Origin: Muscardinus avellanarius
Taxonomy: Eukaryota > Chordata > Mammalia > Rodentia > Gliridae
NCBI GenBank assembly: GCA_963383645.1
Contig: OY726559.1
Location: 115,998,441-116,062,440 of the forward strand
Direction: 5' to 3'
DNA length: 64,000 nucleotides
Shown here one piece after another: positions 57,316-64,000 of the stretch. The notes below the pieces were generated by a model that saw only the letters and a program-made list of their open reading frames with translations, made no database searches and was not told where the DNA came from. Position numbers and translations under genes: made by a program. Every line of letters begins with the position of its first letter. Position 1 is the stretch's first letter.

Positions 57316-57696
57316 ATGTCCTGCCAGCAGAGCCAGCAGCAGTGCCAGCCCCCTCCCAAGTGCACCCCCAAGTGTCCCCCCAAGTGCCCCGCCCCCAAGT
57401 GTCCCCCTAAGTGTCCCCCGGCCTCCTCCTGCTGCGGCTCCAGCTCCGGGGGCTGCTGCAGCTCTGGGGGTGGAGGTGGCGGCTGCTGCCTGAGCCACCA
57501 CCGGCCCCGCAGGTCCCTTCGCCGCAGACACCAGAGCTCGGGCTGCTGCAGCAGCGGTGGTGGCGGCGGCTGCTGTGGGAGCAGCGGTGGCGGTGGTGGA
57601 TGCTGCGGCAGCAGTGGAGGAAGCAGCGGCTGCTGTGGCAGCAGTGGTGGCGGCAGCAGCTGTGGCGGGGGCCAGCAGTCTGGGGGCTGCTGCTGA
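57316..57696 (+). CDS. LCE1: Late cornified envelope protein, LCE1-type (copy F)
   Basis: 126-residue cornified envelope precursor that differs from copy A only at residue 36 (Ala for Val). Exon 2 starts at 57294 after the TCTCCTTAG acceptor; the ATG is the MSCQQ codon. Exon 1 is about 56547-56587, giving a 706-bp intron. The promoter, exon 1 and first ~210 bp of the intron match copy B in inverted orientation (both keep a CCCGGG variant where C and E have CCCAGG). Past about 56800 the intron is unrelated to B/C/E, and the 3' flank matches that of D. This is a composite gene at the edge of the inverted duplication. Confidence 0.94.
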   Translation: MSCQQSQQQCQPPPKCTPKCPPKCPAPKCPPKCPPASSCCGSSSGGCCSSGGGGGGCCLSHHRPRRSLRRRHQSSGCCSSGGGGGCCGSSGGGGGCCGSSGGSSGCCGSSGGGSSCGGGQQSGGCC

Positions 57697-57876
57697 GCTG
57701 GGCCCTGAGGACCTTGGATGCTCAGCGCTGCAGGGACCCAGTGCTCAAGCCCTGCCCAGACTCAGGGGCTCCTCCCTACCGCCCTGCTCTCCTGTCCTGG
57801 GCTCTGAGAGGTTGACATCCTCCTGGGGAAGTTTCTGAGCCCGATGTCCAGGCCCCTCGTCTTCTGTTTCGCAATC

Positions 57877-57882
57877 AATAAA
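57877..57882 (+). terminator. Poly(A) signal of LCE copy F
   Basis: AATAAA about 181 nt after the stop. The sequence after it matches the D 3' flank rather than that of C/E. Confidence 0.86.
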
Positions 57883-57899
57883 GTGCAGTTTTCAAGCCT

Positions 57900-58888
57900 T
57901 TACTAAACTCCATTGGTTTTTTTCCTCCCTCCTCCCCATCAGCCAGTGTGGGTACCTGGGCTCAGCGCTGCCCTGGCTGGACGTGAGTGTGGGGCGGGCG
58001 GCACCTGCTCAGGTATGGACAGGATCCCAAGCTAGCTCTTTCCTGCACACAGAGCCAGGCTGTCTGGCCAGTTGGCAGAGGGGACGAGGTCCTCTTATGT
58101 GTGCGTAAGAATTTTTTCTGATTTCAGACCTATAACTTTTTTATTATAGAATTATACTATACTTTTCTTATTATAGAACAACTATCCCATTTCTAACAAC
58201 CAATTACATGTGAAAACGCAGAATGGCTGGTGCCTCTCACAACAGTACTGACCGTAGTGGAATCTGGGGACAAATCACATGCCCAGAACGTGGAAGGCGG
58301 CGATTCCTTACCCCACTGTCCACTCATGAACTATGAATCCACGTACAACATGAAAGAGCTACATCAGACAGTCATTATGTAGAAACAGGAAAAAGTGATT
58401 TCCAAAAGATTATGTGACCCATAATCATTCACACACTTAAAATAGCAAATATATCCTTTTCCTATGGCTATACATACATTAAAAACAAACTTCCTGGAAA
58501 GCAAACAAGGCATTAATGAAAGCTTGTGTTAGAATACACGTTTTATGGCAGGGCACTCTAAAAATAAAGTGTGTAACAACAAAAACAAAATCAAGATAAG
58601 AATGGCCAGTTTTACAGTGAGTCCTTTTGGTGGCAGGCGCGTGTGTGTCCGGTGGGCTGGCCCCGTGGTTGTGGTGAGTGTTCTCAGTATCTTAGACCTA
58701 CAGTTTAGTGGGTTCCCATTCTTTTCAGCTAAAACAATGAATGAACAAAGGGAAGGATGGACTAGCTAAACATTAGGGGGCAGGTGAGCGCGAGCGCTGG
58801 GGACGGCGGGCATGACCAACGAGTCCAGGTCTCTAACTCTAAAGGCTCAAAAGTGGGCTCTGTGCATCCTCAAAAGGTGTGTTCCAGC
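57900..58888. other. LCE F 3' flank
   Basis: To about 58200 it matches the D 3' flank in reverse; the rest is unassigned. Distantly similar to the G 3' flank (62210-63000). Confidence 0.5.
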
Positions 58889-59090
58889 CAGGCGTGGCGG
58901 TGCACCTTTGTAATCCCAGCATTGGGAGACTGAGACAGGAGGACCGCCGTTCGAGGACAGCCTCAGCTAATACTTAGTGAGGCCCTCTGCAACTCAGTGA
59001 GACCCAGTTTCAAAATAGAGAATAAAAAAATAGGGGTGGGGTGTATCTCAGAGGTAGAAGCCCCTGGGTTCTGTACCCAGTATCACACAC
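58889..59090 (+). mobile_element. SINE subfamily 1
   Basis: GCCAGGCGTGGCGGTGC to TGTACCCAGTATC. Confidence 0.8.
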
Positions 59091-59895
59091 AAAAAAGTGT
59101 GTTCTATGCATTAAATATTTAATACTCTCCCCTGGTGCTGACAATATTTAAGTCTAGTATTTTGATCAGTATTAGTTTTATGCATGAGTATCCTGAGGTT
59201 CACTGTTCTATAACTGTCCCTCGCTCCCCCAGGAAGATCCGGGTCGTCCCTCCTGGGCACCAGGCCGTCCTGCTGCTTCTCCAGCCCTCAGCCCTCCTCA
59301 CCCTCATGACATTCTCTTCTGCTCTGTGGCATCACTGAATCTCCTCTTGCTGATGGCTACGGAGCTGCTTCCTGGAGAAGCCTGGAGACCCTGGACTCTA
59401 AGACAAGCCTTCACTCCCAGTCGCGTCGCTGTTTATAGCTTTTCATTTTTATTGCAGACATTTCCTTTGTCCATCTCCCTCCCTGGTACTGTGCACTTCA
59501 CGGCAGCAGGGCCCTGCTGTCTTGCCCGCACCGTCTGTCCAGTACCCAGAAAGGGCCACTCTGAGCTGGCAAAGCCACGTTAGACAGGATGGCCGCCAAA
59601 GCCACAGAGTAAATGCTGTCTGGTTCCTGGACCCCTGATTGATGGTCTGGCTGCCCATTGGCCCTCAGCGGCCAGTGGTTTCACTGAACGTTCAAAACCC
59701 AAGTTTACACAGTGAACCTCTGCATCATGCTCCTCCTTGAGCAATCCCTCTTCTGTTGAGGGCCAGCTTATTAAACAACCTTGTCTTGGACAGCTGAGCA
59801 CTTTTATTTTCATACCCCAGACATGGTAATTTTCTACAATGATTCTGTAATTACCTAACAATCACTGGGTGTCCAGCAGTCAATACTGAACCAGC
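59091..59895. other. Unassigned DNA, paired with 63060-63900
   Basis: Diverged direct match to 63060-63900 (e.g. the GGAAGATC, GCACCAGGC and CATTCTCTTCTGCTC segments), so the F and G 3' flanks are tandem relatives. No gene seen. Confidence 0.55.
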
Positions 59896-60092
59896 CAGGT
59901 ATGGTATCACACACTTGAAATCCCAGAATTTGGGAGGCTGAGACAGAAAATGTGTGATTCGCAGACAGCCTCAGCTACTTAGTGATGTCCTTTGCAACTC
60001 AGTGAGACCCTGTTTAAAAATAAAGAATAAAATGTAGGGCTGGAGGTGAAGCTCAGGAGTAGAATGCCCCTGGGTTCCATCCCCAGTACTGA
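59896..60092 (+). mobile_element. SINE subfamily 1
   Basis: GCCAGGTATGGTATCAC to CCATCCCCAGTACTG. Confidence 0.8.
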
Positions 60093-60097
60093 AGAAA

Positions 60098-60177
<80 letters not shown>

Positions 60178-60220
60178 AACAGAGAAAGAAAGAAAGAAAG
60201 AAACAGAGAAAGAAAAGGAA
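60093..60220 (+). repeat. (GAAA)n microsatellite
   Basis: About 30 units on the SINE tail. Confidence 0.92.
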
Positions 60221-60529
60221 AAAAACGAATCTAATTTCAGAGTGAGCATGGAGCTTGCAGGTTAGGGCTTTGTTCCTCAATAAAGCCTGTCATTTAAGCT
60301 GCCACCTGCTCATGGAATTCCTACAGGTCCCCTTATGTCAACAATGATGATGTCACATGTAGTCCTGATGAGCCCAAACATAGTTCAAATTCATCAGAAT
60401 GACTCACAGGACTTGGGAAAGTGCTTTACCCATGATTATAGGTCTGTTATAAAGACACAGCATGTCACAGCAGAATAGAAGACGCGCTATGTAGGGCAGC
60501 TTCCCATTCCTGCAAAATAAACACCTGGG

Positions 60530-60840
60530 AAAAATGATAACTTCTAAGGAAGGTTCACTGGCTCACCATTGGGAAGCTCCCACTGTTCAGGGCAGGAGAC
60601 AGGAGGCCTCTCAGAAGGCAGAGACCGCTGCGCTATCTGCTGCCCAGACCTGCTGCCAGCCAGACATTCCACCTCACCCCTTCACTCACTATTAATTCAC
60701 TAACTATGCAGCGTGTGATCTAGTCCTGGGCTTTGGAGGATGCTTTCGTCATCAGGATGAGCCACAGTGACGGCAGATCCTGCAGCACGAGGCTCGAGGT
60801 GTGAGCAGTGGCCTCCCTCCCGTGTGGGCGTGAGGACAGC
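60530..60840 (-). repeat. LCE G upstream block
   Basis: Reverse-complement match to the region upstream of LCE D (49000-49300), extending the mirror relation beyond the main arms. Confidence 0.7.
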
Positions 60841-60882
60841 TGTCATGCACACATCCTGGGCCTCATCCTGAGTACGGCAGCT

Positions 60883-60918
60883 GGATAAAAGGGCTCCTGC
60901 GCTGGGCCCTTCAGTCCC
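60883..60918 (+). promoter_or_regulatory. TATA promoter of LCE copy G
   Basis: GGATAAAAGGG (60883-60893), then exon 1 ending CCAG at 60955 and a GTGAGTG donor. Confidence 0.85.
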
Positions 60919-61655
60919 CAGCCTTGCCAGTGGCGCCCTGACTCCTCCTGACCAGGTGAGTGATCCTGGGGCTGAGGGCGGCTGGGCTGCAGGAGGGAGG
61001 CAGAGGGAGGCTGGACAGAGGACAGAGGCCCCTGGAGGGAGCCAGCGCGAGGGGCCTTCAACCCGCCCTTGATGGAGGCCTGGCTTGTCTTTGGGAGTCC
61101 TGCTAGTAGCATCCTCTCCTGACCTGGTGTGCTAAGTGTCTGGAGAGAAGCAGGACCAGGGCTGGATGTGCCAACAGGTAGAGGGAGTGCACTGTGAGCA
61201 GTGGACAGAGGAGCCAATGGAGGCCAAGCTCACAGCGGGGTCTGCGATGTGCTTCTTTCTCATCTGCTTCCATTAAGAACTTCCTACCTGATATATATGT
61301 TTAAGAGTTTGGAGCTATTGAAGGAAGTTTCCCGAGCTTGGGGCTAGTCATATTCCCAGATCCTGGGAAGTTGAATATTAGACTGATATTAGAGCCCGTG
61401 TAGCAAGACGGTCAGCATCGTTCACTGGAGAAGGGAGGAGAAATGTAGAGATAGACAGATGATAGAGAGAGGGCACTATGATTGCACTAAATCTTATTTC
61501 ATATCAGTATCAAAATTCCAGGCATAGATCTTGTTCCCCAAGCAGCTTGCTTTGGAGTAAGGATGCGGGGGGTCCAGAGGAGAGGGCGCACCTGCCTGAC
61601 CCTTCGCTCATGGCTGTTCAATCCTCTCCTTAGGTCTCCTGACGTCCTCTCCAAA

Positions 61656-62039
61656 ATGTCCTGCCAGCAGAGCCAGCAGCAGTGCCAGCCCCCTCCCAAG
61701 TGCACCCCCAAGTGCCCTCCCAAGTGCCCCGCCCCCAAGTGCCCCCCCAAGTGTCCCCCGGTCTCCTCCTGCTGCGGCTCCAGCTCCGGGGGCTGCTGCA
61801 GCTCTGGGGGTGGAGGTGGCGGCTGCTGCCTGAGCCACCACCGGCCCCGCAGGTCCCTTCGCCGCAGACACCAGAGCTCGGGCTGCTGCAGCAGCGGTGG
61901 TGGCGGCGGCTGCTGTGGGAGCAGCAGCGGTGGCGGTGGTGGATGCTGCGGCAGCAGTGGAGGAAGCAGCGGCTGCTGTGGCGGCAGCGGTGGTGGCAGC
62001 AGCTGTGGCGGGGGCCAGCAGTCTGGGGGCTGCTGCTGA
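61656..62039 (+). CDS. LCE1: Late cornified envelope protein, LCE1-type (copy G)
   Basis: 127-residue cornified envelope precursor with the LCE1-type head, the [17 protein letters not shown] core and one extra Ser in the Gly-Ser-Cys loops ([13 protein letters not shown]). Exon 2 starts at 61634 and exon 1 is about 60914-60955, giving a 678-bp intron, the shortest here. The upstream region (60530-60840) matches the upstream region of D in inverted orientation. The poly(A) context (GATGAATAAAATC) differs from that of the other copies, and the 3' flank is only distantly similar to F and D. Confidence 0.94.
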   Translation: MSCQQSQQQCQPPPKCTPKCPPKCPAPKCPPKCPPVSSCCGSSSGGCCSSGGGGGGCCLSHHRPRRSLRRRHQSSGCCSSGGGGGCCGSSSGGGGGCCGSSGGSSGCCGGSGGGSSCGGGQQSGGCC

Positions 62040-62200
62040 GCTGGGACCTGAGGACCTCGGATGTGCAGCGCTGCAGGGACTCAGTGCACAAGCCCTGCCC
62101 AGACTCAGGGCTCCTCCCTCCTGCCCTGCTCTCCTAGGCTCTGAGAGGCTGACATCCTCCTGGGGAAGGTTCTGAGCACCTAGTCTTTTGTGTCAAGATG

Positions 62201-62206
62201 AATAAA
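62201..62206 (+). terminator. Poly(A) signal of LCE copy G
   Basis: AATAAA about 162 nt after the stop. Confidence 0.82.
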
Positions 62207-62209
62207 ATC

Positions 62210-64000
62210 TCATTTTCAAGCCCTACTAGGCTCTCACTGATTTTTTCACCTCTCCCCTCAGGCCAGTGTTGGCACCAGGGCTCTGGCCTGCCCTGCCTGG
62301 GACTATAGCAGGGCCCCGGAGTTGGGCCTGGGGCCAGCGCTTGGTCAAGGTGTGGACAGGAAGCCAGTCAGTCCTGCAGACAGAGGTCAGGCTGTCCTGC
62401 CAGTTGGCCAGGGGCATATTGTCCTCTTCTGGGTTCTTATAAATTTCCTCTAATTTTAGACTTATTGCTCTACTATAACTTTTCTTATTATAACAATGGC
62501 CATTATATTTATAAAAGTCATGATGAAGTGAAAACACAGAGCAGCTGGCCCTCCTCTCAACAGTAAAATCTGAAGACAAACCAAATGTCCCCTTAATAGA
62601 AGGCAGGTGGACCGTGAGTCAACATACAGAAGGTATAACCTGAATCAAGACAAAGCCAAACCTGGGTCAGAGTGATTTCTAAAAGATTCTGTGAAACATG
62701 ACAACTTAATCACACACCTACAACGAGAAAAATACTTCTTTTTCTCTATGTGTCTACAAACATTAACAATAAACCTCATGTTCAACAACTACCAAAAGCA
62801 AGATGTGAACAAAAAGTTTTTGAGCAGGTCCTTCTAATGGGAAGTCTGGAGTGTGGGCAGTGGGCTGTTTTCGTGATTACGGTGTATTCTTCCCCAGTTT
62901 ACTTGTTCATTTTACTGGTTTCCTTTCTCTTACAGTAGAAAGAATGAATGAATAATTGGATGGTTGGATTAGCTAAAATTCTAGGGGACCATGTTGGGGA
63001 AAAGCGATGAAGGACAAGGGGCAAGATGTAAGAAATCTAAGTTCTCTCATTCTAAAGGACCAGGGTCCTAGGCTTTCAAAGCTATGTTCTCTGCATTGAC
63101 TATACGATGTCCTCCAAAGTTCTGACAACATAGGAATATGGTATTTTGATCATTCTCAATTTTATATATGAGGAAACAGATTCAGAAGTTCTCTAATTTG
63201 CCCAGGTCCACGCAGGAAGATCAAGGTGTGTTCCCCCCGGGTACCAGCCTTTTGCTGCCGACTCTCCCTCCCTATTCACCCCTCACCTCTCCTGGACATT
63301 CTCTTCTGCTCCACAACACCCATGATTCTCACCTTGCTGATGGCCAAGGAGCCCTGCCTAGAGGGGCTGCTGACCCTGGACTTAGGACAGCGCCTCGTCA
63401 CTCCCAATCCAGGCACTCGGCCCTGTATTCTTTCTTTGTTTTAAAATTACAGATAAATGGTAATTGATGCATGTATTTTATTTTGTCCATCTCTCTGGAC
63501 TGCCTTGTGAGCTTCAGGAGAATAGGGACCTGGCTATGTTGCCTTCCATGGTCTCCATCGCACAGAATGGGCTTCTCTGGGATGACAAAACCACTTTAGA
63601 CAGGACGGCTTCCACGCCCACAGATGAAGGCCCACCTGTTTCCTGAGCTCCTGGTTAGAGACGTGGCTGCCTGTTGGACCTCAACCATCGCTGGTTTTGT
63701 TGGAAATTCAAAATCCCAGTTGACTACGTGAACCTCAACATCAGGGTCTCTCTTCCACAGGATACCTCTGTCCAGTCCCAGCTCAGTGAATAACCTCAGT
63801 ATTGTGGACAGATGAGTCCTTTCTATTCACATCGCAGATGTATTGCTTTTCTACCTGGATTCTGCAGTTCTCCAACACTCCTTGGATGTCAAACAACTCA
63901 ATCTCACACTGGCTCTCAGAGTGAGCCTGGGCGCTCCAGGTTAAGGGCTCAGTCCCTCAAGAGACTTGATCTGCCACCTCTACCTGGGATTCCTTCCCAC
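62210..64000. other. LCE G 3' flank
   Basis: No further gene seen up to the window end. Related to 58000-59900 in tandem. Confidence 0.5.

Overview
This is mammalian genomic DNA from the epidermal differentiation complex, in the interval that holds KPRP and an LCE1-type late cornified envelope cluster. Dozens of B1/ID-type composite SINEs (a 7SL-like B1 head joined to an ID-like tail) resemble the elements known from squirrels and their relatives. A sciurid-type rodent is therefore the best guess, by inference. Most of the window is SINEs, microsatellites and decayed duplications. I can support eight intact protein genes and one LCE pseudogene.

Layout. 0-7 kb is repeat-rich and holds an LCE pseudogene (1.74 kb, +). 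LCE copy A is at 7.7-9.4 kb (-). 9.4-18.9 kb holds SINEs, LINE-like fragments and unassigned DNA. KPRP spans 19.0-23.5 kb (-): a coding exon, a 1.76-kb intron and a noncoding first exon with a TATA box. 23.5-30.8 kb is repeats and minisatellites. From 30.8 kb the LCE cluster proper begins: copies B, C and D on the minus strand (34.7, 40.1 and 47.8 kb), then E, F and G on the plus strand (51.5, 57.3 and 61.7 kb). D and E are head to head.

Architecture. Every LCE copy follows the family plan: TATA box, ~40-nt noncoding exon 1, intron of 0.7-1.1 kb, then one exon with the whole CDS and an AATAAA about 160-220 nt after the stop. B and C sit in tandem ~5.5-kb units. About 35.64-41.93 kb reappears inverted at 50.24-56.80 kb, so E is the mirror of C (one residue different) and the promoter, exon 1 and first part of the intron of F mirror B. 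The second half of F and its 3' flank resemble D instead, so F looks like a gene joined at a duplication breakpoint. A SINE found only in the left arm and a solo LTR found only in the right arm mark events after the duplication.

Role. KPRP and LCE proteins are made in late keratinocyte differentiation; LCE proteins are Gln/Lys/Cys-rich precursors cross-linked into the cornified envelope. Recurrent copying of the promoter-exon 1-coding exon module, with sequence exchange between copies, accounts for the layout. I saw no RNA genes, CRISPR arrays or prokaryotic features. I found no wholly new system; the most noteworthy items are the inverted LCE duplication, the chimeric copy F, the 41-bp inverted insertion in the 3'UTR of D, and the expanded 14-residue repeat in KPRP.
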